From a virus, in IMG/VR virus record IMGVR_UViG_3300020172_006270, positions 1 through 64,000 of that record: a stretch of 64,000 nt of DNA; one strand, 5' to 3'. Both the position numbers and the translations under genes were made by a program. The notes under the pieces were generated by a model. It had not been told where the DNA came from. It was given only the letters and a program-made list of their open reading frames with translations, and did not search any database. Shown in pieces: positions 48,346 to 57,037 of the stretch. How positions within the stretch are numbered: position 1 is the stretch's first letter; the number at the start of each line of letters is the position of its first letter.

Positions 48346-49400
48346 TTTTTCTTGTTTTACCGTGTAACTGCAATAGTGGCTGGGGCGTCTGCTCGACCAA
48401 TCTCGCTAGGGAACTTTCGCAAAAAACCAAAATCAGATACGTCTCTTGTGAACTTAACAACCCAACTGCAACAAGAAATCCAATTGAATTGGCTTATTTC
48501 AAATCTTGCGAATTCACAAACTTAGATTACCTGAAGTCTCAAACACAACATCCTTTGATCCAAGCCATTCAGCACGACTTGTCAGATTATCTGGGTGACT
48601 TCAACGGCTCACGCAAGATTGCCATCACTTTTGCCGATAGAAAAATCCCTACCGCCCTCGCTCTCAGATCGAAGAAGTTCGACGTGATCGTAGCTGGCTC
48701 AGTGTGGTGTAAAGAACTACTGGAAGAGTATGGTGTAAAGTCCCAAGTTGTTCTTCAGGGTATTGATCCGCTTATATTCAATAAGTCTCGGTCCAAAAAA
48801 CAAATTTTCTTGGATGACTTCATGGTTTTCTCAGGCGGCAAGTTTGAACACCGAAAAGGTCAGGATATTACCCTGAAGGCATATAAAGTCCTCCAGGATC
48901 GTTATCCTGATGTCAAATTGGTTTGTGCCTGGACGAACCCATATACAGATGAATCAGGCGTGAAGGCCCTTCAAGAAAGCGGCGTGGATATGAATCGGGT
49001 CATCATGATTCCGAATATGCCCAACTTCATGATGGCTCAGATATATCAAAATACCGATGTGGGCATGTTTCCCAGCCGATGTGAAGCCGGAACCAATTTG
49101 GTCATGATGGAATATATGGCGTGCGGCAAACCGGCAATTGCCACTATCGGTACAGGCCAGCGAGATTTGATTTCAGATAAAACTGGCATCGCTTTAGAGA
49201 ACAGCGGAATATGCGATCTCGTGGAAAACGGACAAGTTGTCAGCAAATGGGAAGAACCGAATGTTGACTCGGCGATAGACAAACTTGATTGGGCATATAA
49301 CCACCGGGCAAAAATAAAGCCCCTTGGGTTACAAGGGGCCAAATTACTTTCTGAATATACCTGGGAGCGAATGGCCCAGCAACTCTTGAGCTTTATGTGA
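48342..49400 (+). CDS. Family 4 glycosyltransferase coupled to a virion gene
   Basis: 352 residues: N-terminal VLPCNCNSGWGVCSTNLA (a GGxG-like substrate loop), donor-domain start FMVFSGGKFEHRKGQDI (the classic GRxxxxKG position) and CEAGTNLVMMEYMACGKP, the E-x7-E motif. Clearly GT4. Translationally coupled to the 47809 virion protein, so it may glycosylate that product. A terminator for leftward transcription lies inside its 3' end (49311-49340). Confidence 0.9.
   Translation: MIFLVLPCNCNSGWGVCSTNLARELSQKTKIRYVSCELNNPTATRNPIELAYFKSCEFTNLDYLKSQTQHPLIQAIQHDLSDYLGDFNGSRKIAITFADRKIPTALALRSKKFDVIVAGSVWCKELLEEYGVKSQVVLQGIDPLIFNKSRSKKQIFLDDFMVFSGGKFEHRKGQDITLKAYKVLQDRYPDVKLVCAWTNPYTDESGVKALQESGVDMNRVIMIPNMPNFMMAQIYQNTDVGMFPSRCEAGTNLVMMEYMACGKPAIATIGTGQRDLISDKTGIALENSGICDLVENGQVVSKWEEPNVDSAIDKLDWAYNHRAKIKPLGLQGAKLLSEYTWERMAQQLLSFM
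49311..49340 (-). terminator. Leftward intrinsic terminator inside the GT4 gene
   Basis: GCCCCTTG (49319-49326) pairs exactly with CAAGGGGC (49332-49339) over a five-base loop; read leftward the stem is followed by TTTATTTTTG. It lies about 55 bases past the stop of the leftward gene at 49393, so it should end the 51155-49393 operon although embedded in an opposing coding sequence. Confidence 0.75.
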
Positions 49401-49722
49401 ACTTAACGCAGCCGTTTACGATTGTGAATTCATAAGGCGACGTATATTCTTCTGGCTGCAAACAAGTAGGGTCTATCGTCAAAAGAATCTGAAGAATCAT
49501 TGCACCAAAATTGAATGCTTCTGCGGACTGACCAGTTCGTACTGAGTCCATGACATCACAAATTGCTTGCAACTCTTCTTTGCTTCTTGTAATGCCATTT
49601 TTTAACCAAAACTTATCTCGTTGGTCTTTATGGAATTGAAGCAAATATTTGAACATTTCATTTCCTGTGTTCAAAATTCTGTTTGCTTCTTTTTCACTTT
49701 CTAAATCATGTATCTCAAACAT
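49393..49722 (-). CDS. Hypothetical protein, 109 aa
   Basis: Acidic and helical (MFEIHDLESEKEANRILN; FKYLLQFHKDQRDKFW), ending in a short beta stretch. Lies 11 bases after the 49734 structural gene and overlaps the GT4 stop by eight bases. Function unknown; may be a chaperone for the fibre products upstream in the operon. Confidence 0.7.
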   Translation of the reverse strand: MFEIHDLESEKEANRILNTGNEMFKYLLQFHKDQRDKFWLKNGITRSKEELQAICDVMDSVRTGQSAEAFNFGAMILQILLTIDPTCLQPEEYTSPYEFTIVNGCVKFT

Positions 49723-49733
49723 ATTGTCTCCTG

Positions 49734-51155
49734 TTACTCGAAGTATCCATCGACAGTAACCATGCCAGCAATAACCTGCGAGGCCGTCGCCGTTCCTACT
49801 GGTATTCTGAGGATGATATGGAAGAATCGACCAGATGGAACAACCAGTGGGGTCGTGAAGATTTTAGATATTCTCTGAGCGGAAGCACCAATAGCAGCAG
49901 CCACCGGGAAACTTTGCACTCCGAGAGGTATGCGGCATACCGTGGCCGTCGCTAAAGAAACGGCAGTCGAACCCACGCCCGCACCCCAAACCAACAAGTG
50001 TGGAGTAGTGGCAACGGCTGCACCCGTGTTGTATGCTTCGATGTCGATGCCCGTAACGACTAAGTTGCTGTTCGCTGGAACGGTAAAACCAAACAATGCG
50101 AAGTCAGTAGCGGCACCGGCAACAGCAGCGAACTGCCATAGTCCACCCAGGGTCGTATAACCAGCAGCCGTGTTGGACAAGGTTGCCGAAGTAGCAGCAG
50201 CAGAGTTGGCATAGTTAGTCAACTGCGCACCCGTGAATGGGTGAATGGGATTGGACCTAAAGTTGGCAGCATTGACTTGCGCCCAACTTTTGTTCTGCAC
50301 GTTGTCCAGAGCCAAAGCATAAATGTCCGTCAGGATCATCTGAGGGGCGGTCGTAGGTGCGACACCAGAGTTGTAAAGACGTGCCAAGACCTGAATTTGA
50401 GTAGCGCTCAACAATCTTGCAGCAGTCAAAGGCAACTTGATTGATTGCTCAGAAATAATCTGTCCGGTAGAAGTGTTTTGGCAAACAAATACTGCTTCGT
50501 CGTCATCCATGAACACGTCGAATGTGTAGTAGTTTGTCGTGTTGATGGAGCTTCTAATGTCTGAACCTGTAATATCAACGCTGTTGATAGTCACAACAGG
50601 CTGCAATACACCGGAAGATGTCATTTGCCAGTAAGCACCCGTGGTGTTCGCACCGTTAAACGTGGCTGCATCGCCAAATCCAATCTCCATCACCGAGTTG
50701 TTGTAATGGTTAAGTCTGGCTCTGGCCTTAACCTGGAGTGCCGACCTTTGGTTCTTCATGAAAGTCATTGCCGACTTAATCATGTAACCAGTCGTAACCG
50801 TCGTGATTGTACCGGAGTTGAACAAAAGGCCGGTTATCGTGGCCTGCGTTGCAGCCATCGTCGTGTTGGTAATAAGCCAACGCTGAGGGCTGGTCACAGT
50901 CGATTCAAAAGCATCGTGCAACAACAATGTATGACCAGCACTACCCACACTACCGAGTCTGTCCATTCGGATTGGGTGAACGGCTTCATCGTTTAGCCCA
51001 AGGACCATAATGCCTCGTGGCGTAGCTGGTTGGTCGCCGTGGGTGTAGGCCATATTCTGGCCGATACCGTCGTACAGACTCATACGACCAGCTTTGCTTG
51101 TTGGATCGACTGTCAGCATATCGCTGCTGGCACCACTCTTAATTGCTACGCTCAT
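49734..51155 (-). CDS. Probable virion/fibre protein, 473 aa
   Basis: Ala/Thr/Gly-rich, with repeated beta strands and few charged residues; starts MSVAIKSGASSDMLTVDPTSKAGRM, as many tail or baseplate decoration proteins do. A concanavalin-like region seems to run from LLHDAFESTVTSPQRW through about residue 290, and a second beta domain with ATDFALFGFTVPANSNL follows. No signal peptide. Part of a leftward series of structural genes. Confidence 0.75.
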   Translation of the reverse strand: MSVAIKSGASSDMLTVDPTSKAGRMSLYDGIGQNMAYTHGDQPATPRGIMVLGLNDEAVHPIRMDRLGSVGSAGHTLLLHDAFESTVTSPQRWLITNTTMAATQATITGLLFNSGTITTVTTGYMIKSAMTFMKNQRSALQVKARARLNHYNNSVMEIGFGDAATFNGANTTGAYWQMTSSGVLQPVVTINSVDITGSDIRSSINTTNYYTFDVFMDDDEAVFVCQNTSTGQIISEQSIKLPLTAARLLSATQIQVLARLYNSGVAPTTAPQMILTDIYALALDNVQNKSWAQVNAANFRSNPIHPFTGAQLTNYANSAAATSATLSNTAAGYTTLGGLWQFAAVAGAATDFALFGFTVPANSNLVVTGIDIEAYNTGAAVATTPHLLVWGAGVGSTAVSLATATVCRIPLGVQSFPVAAAIGASAQRISKIFTTPLVVPSGRFFHIILRIPVGTATASQVIAGMVTVDGYFE

Positions 51156-51156
51156 A

Positions 51157-51477
51157 TTAAACTCCGATTATGTTGAAATTGTATTTTCCGAATGTAGTGT
51201 CATGGCATCCTGCTCTCAATGTAAAACCCACCCCATCTACAATAAGATCAGGCACGCCGAAGACGCCTTCCAACACATAATCCTCTGGATCATGATCTGC
51301 TGTTGCGGCTCCTGAAGGAGACACAATAAGTTTAGTTGTGGAAGTTACCCACGTCGCAGAGACAATTACTTCAGCGGCCCCAGCTTCGGTTGCGCCAGGA
51401 GCGCCAAAATCAACTTCTACGGATACGTCGTAGACAGTTGTGCCGGTGCCGGTGCTTGCTGGATAATATACTGGCAT
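51157..51477 (-). CDS. Probable small virion protein, 106 aa
   Basis: Beta-rich (DVSVEVDFGAPGATEAGAAEVIV, split here for brevity), acidic, opening MPVYYPASTGTGTTVYDVSV. One base before the next leftward gene. Composition and neighbours indicate a structural or decoration protein; no domain recognised. Confidence 0.68.
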   Translation of the reverse strand: MPVYYPASTGTGTTVYDVSVEVDFGAPGATEAGAAEVIVSATWVTSTTKLIVSPSGAATADHDPEDYVLEGVFGVPDLIVDGVGFTLRAGCHDTTFGKYNFNIIGV

Positions 51478-51480
51478 GGA

Positions 51481-52125
51481 TTAAATCTCCGTCACTCGAA
51501 TAATGTTTGTTCCGGTTGAGGAGATAGCTTCTATTGCTCCTGTATATGCAGGAAGGTGCATTTCGTAAAAACCATTCGTAAATAATTCTATTGTGTGACT
51601 TGTCGCACTCGCAGCAGTTCCCCACTTGATGTAAACTGAATTGGCTCCACTATTGAAAAATGTTGCCAAATGTCTAGCAGAATTTGCTGCCAATAATTGA
51701 ATACTTACGCCGTTTGTGACAGTAACATTGCTCAATGTTGAGGTTGCCGACCCCAGATGGTCAACCGTATAAGTGCCACTTGGAACGGCAGTAACCGTTC
51801 CAGCTACCGTATAAGTTCCTGTTGGAGTTGCCGTGACGGTTCCAGACACAGCTTGTGTGCCAGATGGCACAATGGTCATAGATGTAGATGTGACCGTGTA
51901 TGTGCCACTTGGAACCGCTGTGGTGGTTCCTGCGACCGTATAAGTGCCGCTTGGAACTGCCGTGGTCGTGCCTACGACCGTATGGGTGCCGGACGGCAAA
52001 GTTCGGACGATTAGCCCGCTTTCGGTGCCTGATGGTGCAACGGTTGATATATCGCAAACCAAAAGGTCGTTTGCGTCAACAAGTTGCACAGGCTGTGAGT
52101 TTTGTATTCTTGTTAGGTCTGGCAT
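51481..52125 (-). CDS. Repeat-containing virion protein, 214 aa
   Basis: After MPDLTRIQNSQPVQLVDAND come about six copies of a 14-residue unit built on PSGTYTVAGTTTAV (positions ~45-130), then a C-terminal domain (LLAANSARHLATFFNSG) like a small beta-sandwich. The repeat matches those in the next gene, so both likely form beta-solenoid or extended stalks. Follows the 52157 terminator and a TATATAAG box before its ATG. Confidence 0.78.
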   Translation of the reverse strand: MPDLTRIQNSQPVQLVDANDLLVCDISTVAPSGTESGLIVRTLPSGTHTVVGTTTAVPSGTYTVAGTTTAVPSGTYTVTSTSMTIVPSGTQAVSGTVTATPTGTYTVAGTVTAVPSGTYTVDHLGSATSTLSNVTVTNGVSIQLLAANSARHLATFFNSGANSVYIKWGTAASATSHTIELFTNGFYEMHLPAYTGAIEAISSTGTNIIRVTEI

Positions 52126-52156
52126 ATCAGACTTATATAGAGTTTGCTTTGTTCAA

Positions 52157-52200
52157 AAACAAAAAAAAGGCCCCGCAAACCTTTCGATCTGCGGGGCCTA
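52157..52200 (-). terminator. Strong leftward intrinsic terminator
   Basis: AGGCCCCGCA pairs with TGCGGGGCCT over a 13-base loop, and leftward transcription then meets eight Ts. It lies right after the stop of the 52216 gene and separates it from the 51481 gene, which therefore needs its own promoter. Confidence 0.9.
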
Positions 52201-52215
52201 AGTTGAAACTAGAAA

Positions 52216-53901
52216 TTAGACTCGTTCTTCACCCATTAAGGTGCAATAAACATCTTGAGCAGCACCAGCATTGTTCTGAATTTTGATATTCACAACAGTT
52301 GAAGCTGTAATGGCAGGTGGCTGGGTAAAATTGATTGCTAAAAATGGCATAGAAGCTGAATAGAAACCAACTGCGGCCACAGTCGGGCCAGCACCATAAT
52401 CTACTTGAACTCGACAAGGAGCGCCAGAAGAAGAAGCCATAATCCCCTTGAGATACAGGGTTCTACCGGCAGTGACCGTATAGGACAATGTGGCTGTCGA
52501 AGCATTTGCCAAAGAAGCCTGAGTTTGGTAGTTGACAACGATGCCAGTCTGAGCCAAATGGCTGACGTTTAGCGGAGTCGCATTGTTGATACCCTGGACG
52601 CTCAAAACGCCAGCGTTAGCGGTTCCAGCCGTTCCTGCACCAACAATTTCAGCTTTCAAGTTGGCAGCAGTAGACTGAACAACAGTCATGGATGTTGCGG
52701 TTACTGTGTATGTTCCACTTGGAACAGCCGTCACGGTTCCAGATACAGGCTGTGTGCCAGATGGAACATTTGTTACCGTACCAGCAACCGTATAGGTGCC
52801 AGTTGGAGTAGCATTCACAGTACCAGCAACCGTATAGGTGCCAGTTGGAGTAGCGGTGGTTGTGCCAGAGACGCTGATTGGCGTCATCGAGGCAATACCC
52901 TGAATGGTCAGCACTCCAGCGTCAGCAGTTCCCGCCGTTCCCGCACCAACAACTTGAGCTTTCAAGTTGGCCGCTGTCGGGTTCACGACAGTCATGGATG
53001 TTGCGGTTACTGTATAGGTTCCACTTGGAACAGCCGTTACGGTTCCAGACACAGGTTGTGTGCCGGATGACACGCTCGTTACCGTACCAGCAACCGTATA
53101 GGTGCCAGTTGGAGTAGCATTCACAGTACCGGCGACAGTGTAAGTGCCAGTTGGTGTAGCAGTGGTTGTGCCAGAGACGCTAATTGGCGTCATCGAGGCG
53201 ATACCCTGAATAGTCAGCACTCCAGCGTCAGCCGTTCCAGCAGTACCAGCACCAACAACCTGAGCTTTCAAGTTGGCAGCAGTTGGGTTCACAACGGTCA
53301 TAGACGTTGCTGTTACAGTGTAAGTGCCAGTCGGCGTTGCCGTCACGGTTCCAGACACAGGCTGTGTGCCGGATGGAACATTTGTTACCGTACCAGCAAC
53401 CGTATAGGTTCCGGTCGGAGTTGAGTTAACAGTACCAGCAACCGTATAGGTGCCTGTTGGAGTAGCGGTGGTCGTGCCAGAGACGCTAATTGGCGTCATC
53501 GAGGCAATACCTTGAATAGTCACAACGCCTGCGTCAGCAGTACCAGCCGTTCCTGCACCAACAACTTGAGCTTTCAAGTTGGCCGCTGTTGGGTTCACAA
53601 CAGTCATGGATGCGGCGGTTACTGTGTATGTGCCAGTTGGAGTCGATGTTACTGTTCCAGAAACAGCCTGTGTGCCAGATGGTACATTCGTCACCGTACC
53701 AGCAACCGTATAGGTTCCGGTCGGAGTTGAGTTAACAGTACCAGCAACCGTATAGGTGCCTGTTGGCGAAGATGTAATCGTACCGGAAACAGGCTGCGTT
53801 ACAGCAGAACCGTCGATTCTCAAAGCCGAACCAGCGGTAATACCAGCGGTGTTGGTATTGTCCGTTAGTTTAACCGGCATCTGTGTTTGAATATCAGCCA
53901 T
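52216..53901 (-). CDS. Large repeat virion/fibre protein, 561 aa
   Basis: Built from four ~102-residue units, each with the 14-residue subrepeat PTGTYTVAGTVN(A/S)T several times and then VTATSMTVVNPTAANLKAQV and a Gly/Ala stretch. The C-terminal ~110 residues (YQTQASLANASTATLSYTV ...) form a distinct beta domain that may bind the target. N-terminus MADIQTQMPVKLTDNTN resembles the 51481 product. Long repeats of this kind suit a stalk whose length changes by recombination. Ends just before a strong terminator. Confidence 0.8.
   Translation of the reverse strand: MADIQTQMPVKLTDNTNTAGITAGSALRIDGSAVTQPVSGTITSSPTGTYTVAGTVNSTPTGTYTVAGTVTNVPSGTQAVSGTVTSTPTGTYTVTAASMTVVNPTAANLKAQVVGAGTAGTADAGVVTIQGIASMTPISVSGTTTATPTGTYTVAGTVNSTPTGTYTVAGTVTNVPSGTQPVSGTVTATPTGTYTVTATSMTVVNPTAANLKAQVVGAGTAGTADAGVLTIQGIASMTPISVSGTTTATPTGTYTVAGTVNATPTGTYTVAGTVTSVSSGTQPVSGTVTAVPSGTYTVTATSMTVVNPTAANLKAQVVGAGTAGTADAGVLTIQGIASMTPISVSGTTTATPTGTYTVAGTVNATPTGTYTVAGTVTNVPSGTQPVSGTVTAVPSGTYTVTATSMTVVQSTAANLKAEIVGAGTAGTANAGVLSVQGINNATPLNVSHLAQTGIVVNYQTQASLANASTATLSYTVTAGRTLYLKGIMASSSGAPCRVQVDYGAGPTVAAVGFYSASMPFLAINFTQPPAITASTVVNIKIQNNAGAAQDVYCTLMGEERV
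52562..53780 (-). repeat. Four tandem ~306-bp repeats
   Basis: The sequence GTCAT(G/A)GATG-type landmark recurs at 52685, 52991, 53297 and 53603, exactly 306 bases (102 codons) apart, and 42-base subrepeats lie within each unit. Copies differ at scattered positions, so the array is diverged enough to be old but close enough to recombine. Confidence 0.9.
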
Positions 53902-53922
53902 TTAAGTGTCTCCTTACGAGTA

Positions 53923-54168
53923 TTATGCCTTTGGTGCTAAAGCCGCTTCTTGCTTCTTTTCTTCGGCTTCCAATTGAATCTTGATGTTTTTGTCCTGCTC
54001 GACAATCACCTTTTTCTGTGCTTCTATATCTAGGTTGCATCGCTCAATTTCTTCCTGAAGTTCAAGGATGCGAATATGCCGTGCCTGGATATTGGCCTGT
54101 GCTACAATCTTCTGATGTTCAAGCCTCATAATTGTGAGGTTATTGTTGGTGCTAAATAGATCAGCCAT
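53923..54168 (-). CDS. Coiled-coil protein, 81 aa
   Basis: Starts MADLFSTNNNLTIM, then a continuous heptad-rich helix (RLEHQKIVAQANIQARHIRI, LELQEEIERCNLDI...) to an Ala-rich end. AAAGGAG precedes the ATG, and ATAAATAA lies 25 bases upstream. A trimeric or dimeric coiled coil would suit a fibre connector. Confidence 0.75.
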   Translation of the reverse strand: MADLFSTNNNLTIMRLEHQKIVAQANIQARHIRILELQEEIERCNLDIEAQKKVIVEQDKNIKIQLEAEEKKQEAALAPKA

Positions 54169-54227
54169 AGTGTTTTTGCTCCTTTCACACTTATTTATGT
54201 TCGGATGAACCGTTTTGGAGCTTATAG

Positions 54228-55592
54228 ATGAACTTAGACAAAATATTGATTGGTATGCACGAAGAATCCTGCCGTTTGCACGCAGAGGGAAGAGATTCAG
54301 AGGCTTTATTTACCTGCGAACAACTGGCAGTACAATCTCTCAATACATTGGGGCTTGCTTATTGCGGTTATTTGCCCAATTACGACAAGGCAATAAATTG
54401 CTTTTTCGATGCTCTTAAAATCGAGCCAAGTAACTGGTTGTTGTGGTCAAACATTTGTCACGTTCGCAGTCTCCAAGAGCGTCATAAAGAAGCCCTGTCT
54501 GCCGCCATTCAGTCAATCAAGTTTTCAGACGGAATCGCCTTTGATCCTTACTACAACGCTGGCGTGACTTTAACTGCTCTCGGCAGATGCAAAGAAGCCG
54601 TCGAGATGTACCGAGCCGCCTTGCAGATCAGCCCGGAACACAGCCAAATCAATTACAATCTGGGACTGTGCTTGTTGAGAATTGGCGAATGGAAAGACGG
54701 TTGGGAGAAATACGAATACAGGTTCAAGACCAGTGAATTGACGGGTCGATTCAAAGATAGATTCATTCAAGATCAGTGGGACGGCAGGAAGTTCAAAAAG
54801 AAAAGCCTTGCCGTCTATAGCGAGCAAGGCTTGGGCGACTTCATATTTTTCGCTAGATTTTTACCAATGGTAAAAGCCCTCGGTGGTAAGGTGATATGTG
54901 AAGTACAAGAACCATTGAAGGATGTTATTGGAAAGAATCTCAAAATTGATGAATTGGTTTCCCGTCCCAATAATACTGAGTGGCCCGCACCGCCAGATTC
55001 AGATTACGCCGTTTCGATTTCTAGTCTTCCAAGAATTTTGAAAATCGACTCTTTGGACAAGGTGCCGAATCGTCCGTATATTGCCGCCCCCAATAAACCA
55101 AGGCCACGGGGTTTCTCGAACAAGAAGTTCAACATTGGCTTGTGCTGGGCGGGTAACTCAGATCATCAACGAGATTACACCCGATCAATGTTTTTGAATC
55201 ACTTCAAGCCGCTCGCTGACAATCCAAAAGTTCAACTTTTTGGTTTGGTGAAGGGCGTCCGAAATCAAAGGAAGTGGCCGGAAGGAGTGGTTGATTTGAA
55301 CTATGGCATTGATGATTTTCCAATGGTCAATTTAGAAAATCAAATCAATGGATTTGGCGACTTGGCTCATTACATCAATCATCTGGACTTAGTGCTGACT
55401 GTAGACACAGGATTAGCACACTTGGCAGGAGCGATGGGCAAGCCTGTATGGGTTCTGTTGGGCAAAGAAACAGATTGGCGATGGGGAGACGATGCAACAA
55501 CCTCAGCTTGGTATCCCAGCATGAGGTTGTTTCGTCGCCAAGATACTTGGGAAAATCTTGTTTCCGAAGTGATTACTCAACTGCCGTCATAG
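54228..55592 (+). CDS. TPR-glycosyltransferase (GT9/GT41-like)
   Basis: 454 residues: TPR helices over about 1-190 (YDKAINCFFDALKIEPSNW, CKEAVEMYRAALQISPEHSQ), then a GT-B domain with KSLAVYSEQGLGDFIFFARF (the GDxxxF loop) and VDTGLAHLAGAMGKPVWVLL, the donor motif. TPR plus this domain is the layout of protein O-glycosyltransferases such as those acting on flagellins and adhesins; the TPR part is expected to bind the protein acceptor. Neighbouring fibre genes make virion proteins the natural target (inference). Confidence 0.88.
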   Translation: MNLDKILIGMHEESCRLHAEGRDSEALFTCEQLAVQSLNTLGLAYCGYLPNYDKAINCFFDALKIEPSNWLLWSNICHVRSLQERHKEALSAAIQSIKFSDGIAFDPYYNAGVTLTALGRCKEAVEMYRAALQISPEHSQINYNLGLCLLRIGEWKDGWEKYEYRFKTSELTGRFKDRFIQDQWDGRKFKKKSLAVYSEQGLGDFIFFARFLPMVKALGGKVICEVQEPLKDVIGKNLKIDELVSRPNNTEWPAPPDSDYAVSISSLPRILKIDSLDKVPNRPYIAAPNKPRPRGFSNKKFNIGLCWAGNSDHQRDYTRSMFLNHFKPLADNPKVQLFGLVKGVRNQRKWPEGVVDLNYGIDDFPMVNLENQINGFGDLAHYINHLDLVLTVDTGLAHLAGAMGKPVWVLLGKETDWRWGDDATTSAWYPSMRLFRRQDTWENLVSEVITQLPS

Positions 55593-56379
55593 CGAATTTG
55601 GTTGGATCAATCGGGCAATCCACATCCTTGTGATGGCAGAATAGATTGCCTGATACAATCTGCGTATATTGTCCTTCGTCTACTTTGCTCAAGAAGACAT
55701 TTTCAGGATCGCCGAAGAAGTTGTTCGGGTTATACAATGGACCCAAATGCTTATAGATCACATAGCCCATTGATTTAATCGTTTCAATCAAAGCGGCAGA
55801 TTTTTCTTCTCTGTCATCTTCGATATAGAGAATTGGCTTAAATTTTTCAATAGTTTCCTTGGCTCCTTCTAAAGCCAATTTTTCCATTCCTTCAACATCC
55901 ATTTTAATGAAGTCCAATCGAAGGAACTGTTGTTCGTCGATAGTAATCAACGGAACTGGATAGCTTGGAGCGCCAGAATAGTCTTCACACAGCGAAAGGC
56001 CACCCCAATTAACGGTTCTCTCTTGATCGAGTTCTGGGACGGCGATGAATCCTGGAGATGAGCCAAGGGCTTTTTGGAATGGGTAGACGTTTAGCAAATT
56101 GTTGATAGAGACGTTGCCTGCCAAGGTATTGAAGTTGATCCGTTCTGGCTCGTATGCGAAAACGACGCCCGCAGGCCCGACCAGACGAGAAAATGCTACC
56201 GTGTGACAGCCTATGTTCGCCCCCACATCCAAAACAACACTCCCCGGCTTGATTGCATCCCGGAAAACCTGGACTTCTGACTCCGAGAATTCCCCGTATT
56301 TTTCGAGAGATCGTCCGACCCAAATATCCTTGTTGTTATAGATCATCAGTCCATAACGGCACTTCTTCAATAGATTCAT
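55573..56379 (-). CDS. FkbM-family methyltransferase
   Basis: ATG 56379 follows GGAG; the longer frame to 56583 runs opposite the 56450 gene. The 268-residue protein has SVVLDVGANIGCHTVAFSRL, the SAM-binding motif of FkbM enzymes, FAYEPERINFNTL with the acidic residue contacting SAM, and DFIKMDVEGMEKLALEGA, a strong FkbM signature. These methylate sugars or small molecules in glycan pathways. Its stop overlaps the convergent TPR-glycosyltransferase by 20 bases, so it fits the glycan theme. Confidence 0.9.
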   Translation of the reverse strand: MNLLKKCRYGLMIYNNKDIWVGRSLEKYGEFSESEVQVFRDAIKPGSVVLDVGANIGCHTVAFSRLVGPAGVVFAYEPERINFNTLAGNVSINNLLNVYPFQKALGSSPGFIAVPELDQERTVNWGGLSLCEDYSGAPSYPVPLITIDEQQFLRLDFIKMDVEGMEKLALEGAKETIEKFKPILYIEDDREEKSAALIETIKSMGYVIYKHLGPLYNPNNFFGDPENVFLSKVDEGQYTQIVSGNLFCHHKDVDCPIDPTKFAMTAVE

Positions 56380-56449
56380 TTGTTTCTCCAAATTGTTCTG
56401 GCTGTGTTGGTAAGAGAGTAACGATTTCAATATATACCACGGAGGGAAT

Positions 56450-57037
56450 ATGCCTTTAGTACAGTGGATCATGCAGAATCTTTCGACTCCCAATGCCCAA
56501 GGCGGGGCAGTGGGTGGCGGTACTGCGCTCGTACAGCAAACCTCTTTTGTAATTGCCACAGGTGGCGCAAACGCAAGTGGCACATCCTTCTATGAAAAAA
56601 TATCCAGCATCATAGCCACAGGTGGTGCTGTTGCTGGTGGCGAAGCATATGTCAATGAGCAAGCAGCCAACATCAAAAAGGTTCGCCATCTACCCGGAGA
56701 CACGGTTTACGACAAGTGCAATAAGAGTTGGGTTGTCATTAGTTTTGAGTTTGCATCTTCTGGCGAACAGAAACTTCGTTTGTCCAACAATGTAAAACAA
56801 AAAGTTTTGTTTGAAAGTGAAATATCTAATCAACCAATTTATGTAATGGGCGAGGGGTTTAGAGATTGTTCTCTGGCTAATTTGCCAATATTTGTGGGCC
56901 GGAGGATAGTCAAATTTGGAAGTTTAGACCCCATTGAAGGACAGGCAGCAATAGCCAACTCCAAGATTATTGCACTAAAGGCACAGTCCTTGGCTAATTT
57001 GCCAGTTTACTCAGGAAGAAGGAAGGTTAAAGTATGA
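56450..57037 (+). CDS. Glycine-rich virion-type protein, 195 aa
   Basis: Follows GGAGGGAAT, a very strong site. The N-terminal part has repeated ATGGA-x-A-x-G units (SFVIATGGANASGTSFYEK, SSIIATGGAVAGGEAYVNE), and the C-terminal part repeats SLANLPIFVGRRIVK / SLANLPVYSGRRKVKV. Two short repeats suggest a self-assembling small structural protein. ATGA-linked to the next gene. Confidence 0.7.
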   Translation: MPLVQWIMQNLSTPNAQGGAVGGGTALVQQTSFVIATGGANASGTSFYEKISSIIATGGAVAGGEAYVNEQAANIKKVRHLPGDTVYDKCNKSWVVISFEFASSGEQKLRLSNNVKQKVLFESEISNQPIYVMGEGFRDCSLANLPIFVGRRIVKFGSLDPIEGQAAIANSKIIALKAQSLANLPVYSGRRKVKV

